Part shown: positions 1 to 6,975 of the stretch, piece by piece
Position numbering within the stretch: position 1 is the first letter of the stretch
How the letters are laid out: every line of letters starts with the position of its first letter
Source: Flavobacteriales bacterium UBA7878
Lineage (GTDB): Bacteria; Bacteroidota; Bacteroidia; Flavobacteriales; Schleiferiaceae
DNA: 8,485 nucleotides
Direction of reading: 5' to 3'
Assembly (NCBI GenBank): GCA_002501205.1
Contig: DLRW01000065.1
Location: forward strand, 1-8,485
The notes under the pieces: model-generated
The model's input: only the letters and a program-made list of their open reading frames with translations
Database searches by the model: none
Told to the model about the DNA's origin: nothing
Position numbers and translations under genes: made by a program

Positions 1-413
1 TCGCACATTACGATGGCAGAACTGTCATTCTTAGAACCATTGATACCACCATTTAATCCGGGTGGTAAGAAGTTACCCGTATGGATATAAATTGCTAAAG
101 GACGATTGGTAGCAGTATCTCCAACCGGAGTATAAACATCCATGTTCAAGGTAGTAACCTTAACATCAGTTGTAGTATCAAATGGATTGAAAAATGCCGA
201 AGGAATCTGCTGTCCCGTAGCAAGGGCGGTCTTAATAGTAGTTACATCATTTACTACAGATGCTGGATCACTGAGATCCGAGGTAAGGAAATCAATGTTC
301 GTGGCATAGGGCTGATTTGCGTTAACATTCACTTGGCTAAATACTTCGGCGGTATATCGCTGTGCTGAAGCCACACCACTGAAGGCCAAAAGAAGAAGTA
401 ATGTTTTTTTCAT
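1..413 (-). CDS. Secreted alpha/beta-hydrolase (esterase-like), N-terminal part only
   Basis: The 137 complete codons visible begin with ATG and run open through the left edge, so the C-terminal part is missing. Residues 1-18 form a typical signal peptide (MKK, a leucine-rich core, then ASAQ), so the product is exported. Around residues 90-137 there is an alpha/beta-hydrolase beginning: LNMDVYTPVGDT, then NRPLAIYIHTGNF at 104-115, then NGSKND. This resembles the strand and oxyanion-loop region (HGGxF-type) of carboxylesterase-like hydrolases, here HTGNF. The catalytic Ser, Asp and His would lie beyond the edge and cannot be checked. Residues 19-85 are a less recognisable N-terminal extension. 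It starts 49 bases after the stop of the TonB-dependent receptor on the same strand, so the two may be co-transcribed. I see no strong promoter in the gap. Substrate unknown; a C-terminal type IX secretion sorting domain is possible but not visible. Confidence 0.75.
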   Translation of the reverse strand, partial: MKKTLLLLLAFSGVASAQRYTAEVFSQVNVNANQPYATNIDFLTSDLSDPASVVNDVTTIKTALATGQQIPSAFFNPFDTTTDVKVTTLNMDVYTPVGDTATNRPLAIYIHTGNFLPPGLNGGINGSKNDSSAIVMC

Positions 414-462
414 CTGCTATTTATTTGTTGTTTCGAATTTAAGGAAATTTTTATCCGGAATA

Positions 463-3342
463 TCAGTCAAGCTCGACCAATACTGAAAAGTACGCCAATC
501 GACCTACCCTTGGTCCACCATAAACCTGAAATACTTTATTGTTTAAGATATTGGATGCGCCAAGCTTAAAGGTACTGTTCCAGGGCTTTACAACATAACT
601 CACCTGTGCATCTACCAAATCATAGGTATTGATAAAGCCGGTAAACTGAGGTGAACCTTCGAAGGTAAATCCTTGAATCCATTTATAAGTTATCGCGAAT
701 CCCAGATTATGGTCCTTGCCTTTCCAGGGTTTATAATCACGACCAGAGAAGCTTAAATTGTACTTGTGCTTAGGGGTATTAAAGGCTGGAACGATTGGAT
801 CTTCAGAACTGGACTTATCCAATTCTTCCTGATAAAAGGTCTTGGTGATGAAATTTGATTTTGGAGTCAGGTCGATGGAGTTATAGCTGTAATTCCCGCT
901 TATACTCAGATGATCATCCAAATAGTAATTTACTCCGGCATTGAATCCTTGGGTAGTTACCAAACCTTCGGCATTAGCCGCTACCCTATAAGCACTTAAA
1001 CTGCGAATACGATCTCTAAAAGTGGGATCAAAACGCGGGTCAAGCCCGAATTGAAAGCCAATAAAGCTGGTATACCAGGAGTGGAAATAATTGAAATCCA
1101 CGAATACCCTTTTAAACCAGGTTCCGCGATAGCCAATTTCTGCGGTGGTTACGCGTTCGGGTTCAATGGGTGCCACATTAAAGAAATCTAGATTATCGCG
1201 ATCCAAATTCTCCTGAGAGCGGTAATAATCGAAGGAATCAAAAGTGATCAAGGAATCATATCCATTGATATTCCCTAATAATACTGCTCTACCTACATCA
1301 TAGCGCAGGTATTGATCTTGTAAGGTTGGATTGCGAATGGCACGGCCTAAAGATCCACGGAAAGTATGATTGGCTCCTAAATTATAGACCAGGGAAGCTG
1401 CCGGAGAAAAGAGGTAATCAAAGTTTTGATTTTTATCCATTCTCAAGGTAAAGCTGGCTTTCAATACTTCTCCAAAAAAGAACTTCTCTGCGCCGTAATA
1501 AAAGCCGAATTCCGAATTGGATATCTGTCGGTATTCTTGAGAAATCACATTACCAACACTGTCAGTTTTAATGGACGAGGCAATTACTTCATCAAAAATA
1601 TTACCGCGCGAATTGGGACGATATAATCGAAAATTACCGCCCACTCTCATTTTATAGCCTTCAAAAGGTTCAAACTTATATTCACCCATTATATGGTAAA
1701 GCGCGGAGCGATCATAAAATCGAGAGCCACCATCGGTAAAGGTTCGTGAGGTAACATCGTTAAATATCGAATCATAAGCCGCAGAACCTGGCAAGGGACG
1801 TCCTCCGGCAATAATCCCTAATAAGGAATCATGGAAATTACTGAGTAACTCATTGTATTCTCTCAGTATATCCTGATACTCATTGGCATAAAAAGCCGAA
1901 TCGAAACTAGGGCTGGCTACATTAAAATTGGCAGCATTCTGAAAGGCATTGGCAAAACGGAAAGGCGCACCAGACCAGGCAGAGCTATAGGTTTGGTTCC
2001 AGGTAGCCTCATCTCCTAAAACCGCATCATTCATTTTAAAGGCAGTTAATACGGCATCGTAACTCTGCCCTGCATCTTCCACAGTGGCATAAGCTCGTAC
2101 AAAGAATTTATCCTTCTTCGAAACTTCTACAATATTTTGCATGAATTGGATCCCCTTAAGACTGAAGCGGTTTTCACCTTGATACACCGTAGTACCCGTT
2201 CCATAGTTTAAAGTATAATCGAAGCGCAGGTCTTTATCAGTACGATAAGCCAGGTTGATATTCCCTTTAAAGTTGCGGGTATCATAATCCACCAGATCTA
2301 TTTCCTGGTATCCCGGACGGTAGAAGATTCCTAAACCCGGACGGTTATTGAATTTCACATCTTCAAAAGACTCACGCTCATTATTGGAGGCCAAACTTTC
2401 ATCGCCATAAACATTCACCGCATCATAACGACCTGGATTGGTACGATCTACTTTAGAATCATCCACCGGATCGTAATTATCCGCTTCCCAGTCATCAGCG
2501 CGGAGGTAGAATAAATTAATCTTGAAAGCGAAATCATCACGGCTATCGCTAAACAGCTTAAAAGACTCGGCATAACGAACGGCAGTTTCCGATAAGGCCC
2601 GCTCCCCTACTTTTTGCGAAAATGATAATCCCTGATATAAAAAGGGATCTTTAGTGGTCATGGAGATGACACCATTAAAGGCTCCCGGACCATAAAAAGC
2701 GGTAGATGCACCAGCGATGATGTCGACTGTTGTAATATCCAATTCATTGGCACCAAGAAAGTTTCCCAAAGAGAAGTTTAGACCCGGAGCCTGATTATCT
2801 ACCCCATCTATCAATTGCAGGCTTCGCACCGGGGAGGTGGAATTAAAGCCGCGGGTATTAATGATTTTGAAACCGATACTGGCCGAAGTTAAATCCACTC
2901 CTTTCAGGTTACCTAAGGCTTCATAGAAGTTAGGAGCCGGAGTTTCTCGAATAGCCCGGCCATCCAAAGCTTCAACCGTTAAGGCTGATTCTCTTTGTTT
3001 TTTACTGAGCCTTTGCTCGATAATATCTACCGCTTCGAGCATTTCGCTGTCTTCTCTTAATCGAATTGTTAATTCTTGATCGGTAGATTTTACTTCTACT
3101 TCCAATTCTTGATATCCGATAAAAGAGACTATAATTTTCAGCGGGAAAGCCGTTTTTTTTGCATCCAAACTGAAATTTCCATCTAAATCTGTGGAAGTTC
3201 CAATGCTTGTACCCTTAATTACCACATTGGCCATGATCACCGGTTCCTCGGTTTTTGCATCAATGACCTTTCCTTTAATTACCTGAGCCGCAACCGACTG
3301 CACCATCAAAAAGCAAAGTAGCCCAATAATAATTCTCCTCAC
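463..3342 (-). CDS. TonB-dependent outer-membrane receptor with N-terminal carboxypeptidase-regulatory-like domain
   Basis: An outer-membrane beta-barrel transporter, 959 aa, expected to take up a large or scarce solute using TonB energy. Residues 1-20 are a signal peptide ending VAAQ. Residues about 21-98 form a carboxypeptidase-D regulatory-like (beta-sandwich) domain: VIKGKVIDAKTEEPV, GTSTDLDGNFSL, VSFIGYQ. The plug domain is about 115-235, with TRGFNSTSPVR, LIDGVDNQAPG, VDIIAGASTAFYGPGAFNGVISMTTK. The remaining roughly 720 residues are rich in alternating aromatic and polar strands, as in a 22-strand barrel. The last residues are FSVLVELD, without the usual terminal aromatic residue. There is no SusD-like partner next to it, so it is not a classic SusCD pair. 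The substrate cannot be read from sequence. The start is GTG; an in-frame TAA lies five codons upstream, and no ATG would retain the signal peptide. The downstream secreted hydrolase may act on the same substrate. Confidence 0.92.
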   Translation of the reverse strand: MRRIIIGLLCFLMVQSVAAQVIKGKVIDAKTEEPVIMANVVIKGTSIGTSTDLDGNFSLDAKKTAFPLKIIVSFIGYQELEVEVKSTDQELTIRLREDSEMLEAVDIIEQRLSKKQRESALTVEALDGRAIRETPAPNFYEALGNLKGVDLTSASIGFKIINTRGFNSTSPVRSLQLIDGVDNQAPGLNFSLGNFLGANELDITTVDIIAGASTAFYGPGAFNGVISMTTKDPFLYQGLSFSQKVGERALSETAVRYAESFKLFSDSRDDFAFKINLFYLRADDWEADNYDPVDDSKVDRTNPGRYDAVNVYGDESLASNNERESFEDVKFNNRPGLGIFYRPGYQEIDLVDYDTRNFKGNINLAYRTDKDLRFDYTLNYGTGTTVYQGENRFSLKGIQFMQNIVEVSKKDKFFVRAYATVEDAGQSYDAVLTAFKMNDAVLGDEATWNQTYSSAWSGAPFRFANAFQNAANFNVASPSFDSAFYANEYQDILREYNELLSNFHDSLLGIIAGGRPLPGSAAYDSIFNDVTSRTFTDGGSRFYDRSALYHIMGEYKFEPFEGYKMRVGGNFRLYRPNSRGNIFDEVIASSIKTDSVGNVISQEYRQISNSEFGFYYGAEKFFFGEVLKASFTLRMDKNQNFDYLFSPAASLVYNLGANHTFRGSLGRAIRNPTLQDQYLRYDVGRAVLLGNINGYDSLITFDSFDYYRSQENLDRDNLDFFNVAPIEPERVTTAEIGYRGTWFKRVFVDFNYFHSWYTSFIGFQFGLDPRFDPTFRDRIRSLSAYRVAANAEGLVTTQGFNAGVNYYLDDHLSISGNYSYNSIDLTPKSNFITKTFYQEELDKSSSEDPIVPAFNTPKHKYNLSFSGRDYKPWKGKDHNLGFAITYKWIQGFTFEGSPQFTGFINTYDLVDAQVSYVVKPWNSTFKLGASNILNNKVFQVYGGPRVGRLAYFSVLVELD

Positions 3343-3369
3343 TGTGTACTGCTGTTATATATTGTCTAG

Positions 3370-3377
3370 CAAACTAA
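3370..3377 (-). promoter_or_regulatory. Possible -7 element for the TonB-dependent receptor
   Basis: On the minus strand this reads TTAGTTTG, seven of eight matches to the Bacteroidota TAnnTTTG element, 27 bases before the GTG start of the receptor gene. No clear -33 TTG is found at the expected spacing, so the call is weak. Some promoter is expected in this 93-base divergent region. Confidence 0.25.
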
Positions 3378-3399
3378 TTAATTCTTTGCGAATAGACAC

Positions 3400-3429
3400 T
3401 TTCAGGAGCTTTTGAAAATTCTAATTTTG
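3400..3429 (+). promoter_or_regulatory. Promoter of the family 2 glycosyltransferase gene
   Basis: A perfect -7 element TAATTTTG (TAnnTTTG) lies at 3422-3429. An approximate -33 element TTTC sits at 3400-3403, 18 bases upstream, the same spacing as the tRNA promoter in this window. Only six bases separate the -7 element from the ATG at 3436. If transcription starts at the usual distance, the mRNA would have almost no leader. Confidence 0.6.
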
Positions 3430-3435
3430 CAGGCC

Positions 3436-4176
3436 ATGATCGGCACAAAAAAAATAGTTGTGGTTTTACCGGCATATAATGCTGCTAAAACCCTGGAGCG
3501 TACCTACAATGAAATTCCAGGTTCCATTGTAGATGAAGTAGTATTAGTTGATGATAACTCTACGGACAACACCATTGAGGTAGGAAAATCCTTAGGTATT
3601 AAGCACATCATCCCTCATGAAAAGAATAAGGGATACGGTGGCAACCAGAAATCCTGCTACAATAAAGCACTGGAGCTTGGTGGTGATATTGTTATTATGC
3701 TTCACCCCGACTATCAATATACGCCTAAGCTGATTGAGTCTATGGCCTATTTAATTGCCAACGACGTTTACCCGGTGGTTTTAGGCTCCCGTATCTTAGG
3801 TAAAGGTGCCCTTAGAGGTGGCATGCCCTGGTATAAGTATGTCGCCAATCGTATTCTTACTTTGAGTCAGAATATATTAATGAGTCAAAAGCTTTCGGAA
3901 TATCATACCGGATACCGAGCTTTTTCGAAAGAAGTATTGGAAGCCACTGCCTATAACAGCAATTCTGATGATTTTGTCTTCGACAATCAGATGCTGGCTC
4001 AGATTTTCTACAAAGGATTTGATATTGCAGAGATCACCTGCCCTACCAAGTATTTTGAAGAAGCCTCTTCAATTAACTTTAAGCGCTCAGCCATTTATGG
4101 ATTGGGAGTATTAAAAGTTTCCTTGCAATACCGATTTGCCAAATGGGGCTTAATTAAACCCGCTTATCTGGCATAA
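3436..4176 (+). CDS. Family 2 glycosyltransferase, dolichyl/polyprenyl-phosphate sugar synthase-like
   Basis: A 246-aa cytoplasmic or membrane-associated GT-A enzyme, expected to move a sugar from a nucleotide donor, probably onto a polyprenyl phosphate. Visible motifs are VVVLPAYNAAKTL (8-20), VDDNSTDN (38-45, nucleotide-sugar-binding aspartates), HPDYQY (90-95, in the place of the DxD metal motif), GSR (117-119) and EYHTGYRAFS (155-164). The C-terminus has no convincing transmembrane pair, unlike ArnC-type enzymes, so it is closer in form to the short DPM1-like class. The frame is also open from a TTG at 3412, but I chose the ATG at 3436: it gives the usual short N-terminus before the first beta-strand, and the TTG start would place the promoter -7 element inside the gene. 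It converges on a PMT/ArnT-like transferase, the kind of enzyme that uses such lipid-linked sugars. Donor sugar and acceptor are not determinable here. Confidence 0.88.
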   Translation: MIGTKKIVVVLPAYNAAKTLERTYNEIPGSIVDEVVLVDDNSTDNTIEVGKSLGIKHIIPHEKNKGYGGNQKSCYNKALELGGDIVIMLHPDYQYTPKLIESMAYLIANDVYPVVLGSRILGKGALRGGMPWYKYVANRILTLSQNILMSQKLSEYHTGYRAFSKEVLEATAYNSNSDDFVFDNQMLAQIFYKGFDIAEITCPTKYFEEASSINFKRSAIYGLGVLKVSLQYRFAKWGLIKPAYLA

Positions 4177-4178
4177 GC
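4162..4178. terminator. Hairpin in the overlapping 3' ends of two convergent genes
   Basis: A perfect 6-bp inverted repeat, GCTTAT (4162-4167) and ATAAGC (4173-4178), with a 5-base loop. The right arm carries the TAA stop of the glycosyltransferase. The left arm carries, on the other strand, the TAA stop of the PMT-like gene. Neither side has a real T-run, so as a rho-independent terminator it would be weak. It may instead protect 3' ends or be coincidental. Confidence 0.35.
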
Positions 4179-5828
4179 CTTTCGGCGATAGAAGTAAAAT
4201 CCATTTTTGTGGTAAAGCAATTGAGCATCGGGAATTTCCCGAATCATTTGACCTACCTTATTCACTTTGGTGGCAATAAGCACATCGCGATCTACCTGAC
4301 CGTGGTATAGCCATTCGCGTTTATAGGCCTTGGGATCTACATAAGGTTGAACTTCCCCATAAAACCAGGGCACGTAACTCTTGTAACCATAATTCACAAA
4401 GTATACTTCTTCCTGAGCATGGGATTCGAAGAACTCTACTGCTGCTCTTTGTGAAATGCGCTCCACCTTGCCGATAAAGAAGATCAAAGCTGCGAATACC
4501 CAAACTGCATTTCCGAAAAATAATAGTCGGAAGGAAAAGCTCGGATTGCGTTTGCGGTAAATCCAATATCCAATAATGGTAAATAGCAAGATGATGGCGG
4601 GAATATAATCCCATAAAGACCAGGGTACTTCAGCATCCATATTGGCTTTAGCAAATGGATCTTTATCAAAAAGATGAATAATATCGTCTACATGCATGCC
4701 CGCCCAAGGCAAGGCTACAGAAACTACAATCGCAATAAAGGCAATAAAGCTTAAGCTGATAGCGATCCAAATTTTATGCTTGCGCGGAAACTCACTGATT
4801 TGCCACAGGCTTAAGGCCGATAGGAAACTAATCGGATAATAGGCCATGGAACTGTAGTGAATAATCTTAGTTCCTACCAAGGAGAATAATACCAGGACCA
4901 CCGATAAGAGGATAATCATCCAACGCTGGAAATCGGCCACATGGGGATGCAAGCCTTCTATTTTGCCTAATCCGCGTAAAGCGAAAATGCTGGCGGGAAA
5001 ACAGCCCAGTAAAAGCACTACAAAATGATAGGCCGGAAATCCACCATGACCCGCATCATTAGTGGTTAGCAGTTCCCATTGGCGGATGGTGAAATCTACA
5101 ATAAAGTCAGGGCCATTAAAGCTGTATTCTACTAAAAACCAGAGCAAGAATACCCCTAGCGCCACCAAAGAGTAAATGAGGAAATCGGAAATCTTCATTC
5201 CAAATCGCAGTGACTTGGAAATGGCATAAGCCACTAAGGTGAGGAAGATGATGAGATAAGCTACCGGACCTTTGGTTAAGATGGCCAGACCAATAAATAT
5301 CCCTCCTACCACCAGGTAAAATCGTGCAGACTTAGAGAGGAAAATGAAGTTTACCTGATTGCGCTTCCATAAAAAGTGAATCAGGAAAAAGAGGCCATTA
5401 AATATGAAGAAGTTGAAATAGGGATCGATAATCCCGGATTTGAAATAGAGGAAGGGCAAGGTGGCGCCAAACCAACTTAAGGCCCAGAAGAATCCAAATT
5501 TGCGATCTACCAAAAACTTACCACTGATGTAGAGAAAAGGTAAAACAATGATTCCCAATAAAGCATTGGGGAATCGCGCTGCGTATTCACCAATACCAAA
5601 GAGCTCCATGGAGCTGGCTTGCAACCAAAAGAACAAAGGCGGTTTTTCGGTAAAGGTTTCGAAGTTAATGGTCATATGTAACCAATCTCCGCTCATCACC
5701 ATTTCACGTGCGAGCTCGGCAAAATTGACTTCATCCCAATCAAAAAGGTGCACTCCACCCAAGAAAGGCAAGAAAAAGAGGGCTCCTATGAGAATCCAAA
5801 ACCAGGTATTTTTATCGAAGTACTTCAT
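4164..5828 (-). CDS. ArnT/PMT-like membrane glycosyltransferase (GT39/GT83 type)
   Basis: A 554-aa polytopic inner-membrane enzyme, expected to transfer a sugar from a polyprenyl-phosphate carrier to an acceptor on the periplasmic side. After the first membrane helix (about 9-27) comes the family's first periplasmic loop with FDWDEVNFAELAREM (29-43; the D32-E33 acidic pair is the expected catalytic or metal site) and TEKPPLFFW (60-68). A further acidic residue, D135 in SGIIDPYF, and TKGP (185-188) are also typical. About eleven hydrophobic helices follow in all, and roughly the last 100 residues form a soluble tail, probably periplasmic, as in ArnT. The start ATG overlaps the stop of the upstream PAP2 gene (ATGA), indicating translational coupling in one operon. 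The 3' end overlaps the convergent glycosyltransferase gene by 13 bases. The acceptor could be lipid A, another envelope glycan or a protein; the sequence does not decide. Confidence 0.88.
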   Translation of the reverse strand: MKYFDKNTWFWILIGALFFLPFLGGVHLFDWDEVNFAELAREMVMSGDWLHMTINFETFTEKPPLFFWLQASSMELFGIGEYAARFPNALLGIIVLPFLYISGKFLVDRKFGFFWALSWFGATLPFLYFKSGIIDPYFNFFIFNGLFFLIHFLWKRNQVNFIFLSKSARFYLVVGGIFIGLAILTKGPVAYLIIFLTLVAYAISKSLRFGMKISDFLIYSLVALGVFLLWFLVEYSFNGPDFIVDFTIRQWELLTTNDAGHGGFPAYHFVVLLLGCFPASIFALRGLGKIEGLHPHVADFQRWMIILLSVVLVLFSLVGTKIIHYSSMAYYPISFLSALSLWQISEFPRKHKIWIAISLSFIAFIAIVVSVALPWAGMHVDDIIHLFDKDPFAKANMDAEVPWSLWDYIPAIILLFTIIGYWIYRKRNPSFSFRLLFFGNAVWVFAALIFFIGKVERISQRAAVEFFESHAQEEVYFVNYGYKSYVPWFYGEVQPYVDPKAYKREWLYHGQVDRDVLIATKVNKVGQMIREIPDAQLLYHKNGFYFYRRKAYAR

Positions 5829-6469
5829 TGGCGTTTAAACCAGTAGGCTTGTACCCAATCCTTATTTATTTTGAAAGCCAAATACAAAGCATTTATAGCA
5901 ATAAATGCACCTAAAATAGCACCGGCACCCACATCTCGTAAAAAATGCATGGAGAGGTATATTCTCGAATAAGCCACTCCTAAAGCAATGCTGAAACAAA
6001 GTAATTGCCAGCCCTTTTTACGAAGGAAAAATGCCAGTACTCCCCAAGCGGCAAAGGCTGCGGTAGTATGACCACTGGGGAAAGAATGATTGTAATGGGC
6101 TTTTACACCCGGTACTTCCCGTAGATCATAATCCAGCTGCTCAAAATAGCGCATGGGTCTGGGTTCGTTAAAATAAGATTTTAATGCTGAAGTGAAAAGC
6201 AAGGTGAGCACGGCTGAAAAAATCAGGGCAAGCATCGCTCGTCTTTTCAAGAACAGAAATGGAACAATCAGCATTAAAAAAACTAAGCCATCCCCCAGGT
6301 AGGTATACCAGGGCATGGCTAAATCTAAAAAATTAGAATAGTACTGATTAAACCATATCTGAGTTTCCGCCAAACCATTGCGAGCGGTAAAAAACAGAGC
6401 AAGTAAACCAAAGATCAGGGTCGGTGCCAGAAACCATCTTAGCGACCGAATGATTTGGTTGATTCGCAT
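5825..6469 (-). CDS. PAP2-family membrane phosphatase (lipid phosphate or undecaprenyl-pyrophosphate type)
   Basis: A 214-aa integral membrane protein with about six hydrophobic helices. It carries all three motifs of the type 2 phosphatidic acid phosphatase family: KX6RP (K97 to R104-P105), PSGH (131-134), and SRX5HX3D (S168-R169, H175, D179). The two histidines and the aspartate form the usual phosphohistidine chemistry, so it should be active. Likely substrates are lipid phosphates facing the periplasm: undecaprenyl pyrophosphate, lipid A phosphate or phosphatidylglycerol phosphate. I chose the ATG at 6469, four bases after the stop of the START-like gene. A longer frame opens at 6553, but it would overlap that gene by 80 bases and add a hydrophilic leader that does not fit the family. 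It is coupled by ATGA overlap to the PMT-like gene, which suggests a joint role with lipid-carried sugars. Confidence 0.9.
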   Translation of the reverse strand: MRINQIIRSLRWFLAPTLIFGLLALFFTARNGLAETQIWFNQYYSNFLDLAMPWYTYLGDGLVFLMLIVPFLFLKRRAMLALIFSAVLTLLFTSALKSYFNEPRPMRYFEQLDYDLREVPGVKAHYNHSFPSGHTTAAFAAWGVLAFFLRKKGWQLLCFSIALGVAYSRIYLSMHFLRDVGAGAILGAFIAINALYLAFKINKDWVQAYWFKRQ

Positions 6470-6473
6470 AATT

Positions 6474-6863
6474 TTAGGATCCGATCGTGTGCAGTAATTG
6501 GTGAACCTGGCTATCCCAAAGAAGTTTGTCTTCTTCGATTTCATCCTCCTCACTGTAATCTACGATGATTAAGGAGGTATCATTGGTTAGCTCATCTACT
6601 TCGATACGGAATTCGAAAAAGTACTTGTTGCCTTCATCCTCATCCTCTTCCCAACGAAAGCGAATGAACTGATCTTTTTTTCGAGCGATGCGAAAAGCGT
6701 CGCGTTCCTCTCCTTCCCAGATAAAAGTATACTTCTCACCACGAGAATTTACATCGTCCGAAAACCACTCAGACAAACCGCTGGGAGTGGACAAATAAGG
6801 GAATAACATTGAAGGGGAAGCTTTTACCGGGAATTCAAGCTCAAATTTTGTTTTATCGGACAT
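6474..6863 (-). CDS. START-like (SRPBCC fold) domain protein
   Basis: A small soluble protein of 129 aa with no signal peptide or membrane segment. Its pattern is that of the START-like/AHSA1 group of the SRPBCC superfamily common in Bacteroidota: KFELEFPVKASPSMLFPYLSTPSGLSEWFSDDV (6-38), then alternating strands (YTFIWEGEE, FIRFRWEED, YFFEFRIEVDE, SLIIVDYSEED) and a C-terminal helix (residues about 111-127). It is very acidic between 72 and 112. Such domains form a ligand-binding cavity, but the ligand of this group is not known to me. It is the first gene of the operon with the PAP2 phosphatase and PMT-like transferase, four bases ahead of the former. A hydrophobic-ligand or lipid-related role would fit the neighbours but is only inference. 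No Shine-Dalgarno sequence is evident before the ATG. Confidence 0.8.
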   Translation of the reverse strand: MSDKTKFELEFPVKASPSMLFPYLSTPSGLSEWFSDDVNSRGEKYTFIWEGEERDAFRIARKKDQFIRFRWEEDEDEGNKYFFEFRIEVDELTNDTSLIIVDYSEEDEIEEDKLLWDSQVHQLLHTIGS

Positions 6864-6905
6864 CTTAGATCATTAACTATTGAGAAGGGCGCAATATATA
6901 AAAAA

Positions 6906-6928
6906 GTAGCAGTGAAAAACCTTGCTAC
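6906..6928. repeat. Inverted repeat between the START-like gene and the tRNA promoter
   Basis: Arms GTAGCA (6906-6911) and TGCTAC (6923-6928) are separated by 11 bases. On the minus strand the repeat is followed directly by six T residues, so it resembles a weak terminator or attenuator before the START-like operon. It also ends five bases before the -33 element of the tRNA promoter, so an operator is an alternative. The 112-base gap 6864-6975 otherwise holds only the tRNA promoter and probably the START operon promoter, which I cannot place confidently. Confidence 0.35.
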
Positions 6929-6933
6929 AAATC

Positions 6934-6963
6934 TTTGTGAATTTAGAAATGTCAGTATATTTG
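6934..6963 (+). promoter_or_regulatory. Promoter of tRNA-Met
   Basis: TTTG at 6934-6937 (-33 element) and TATATTTG at 6956-6963 (-7 element) are separated by 18 bases. Both match the Bacteroidota housekeeping sigma consensus exactly. Transcription would start a few bases before the tRNA 5' end at 6976. Confidence 0.8.
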
Positions 6964-6975
6964 CCGCCCGAAAAC

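Noticed and set aside
1426..1626. Short plus-strand open frame inside the receptor gene
   Set aside because: It is antisense to a well-supported beta-barrel coding region, has no promoter and no recognisable protein features. The other short frames at 4321-4669, 5548-5838 and 7626-7817 are rejected for the same reason.
3412..3435. TTG start eight codons upstream for the glycosyltransferase
   Set aside because: The perfect -7 promoter element lies inside this stretch, and the ATG at 3436 gives the usual N-terminus for the family.
3447..3454. Run of eight A residues near the start of the glycosyltransferase (a similar T run is at 3153-3160 in the receptor gene)
   Set aside because: It could be a slippage site for phase variation, but runs of this length are common in AT-rich genomes and encode ordinary lysine codons here.
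6470..6553. N-terminal extension of the PAP2 gene starting at ATG 6553
   Set aside because: It overlaps the START-like gene by 80 bases and adds a hydrophilic leader; the ATG at 6469 lies four bases after the upstream stop and gives the normal family start.
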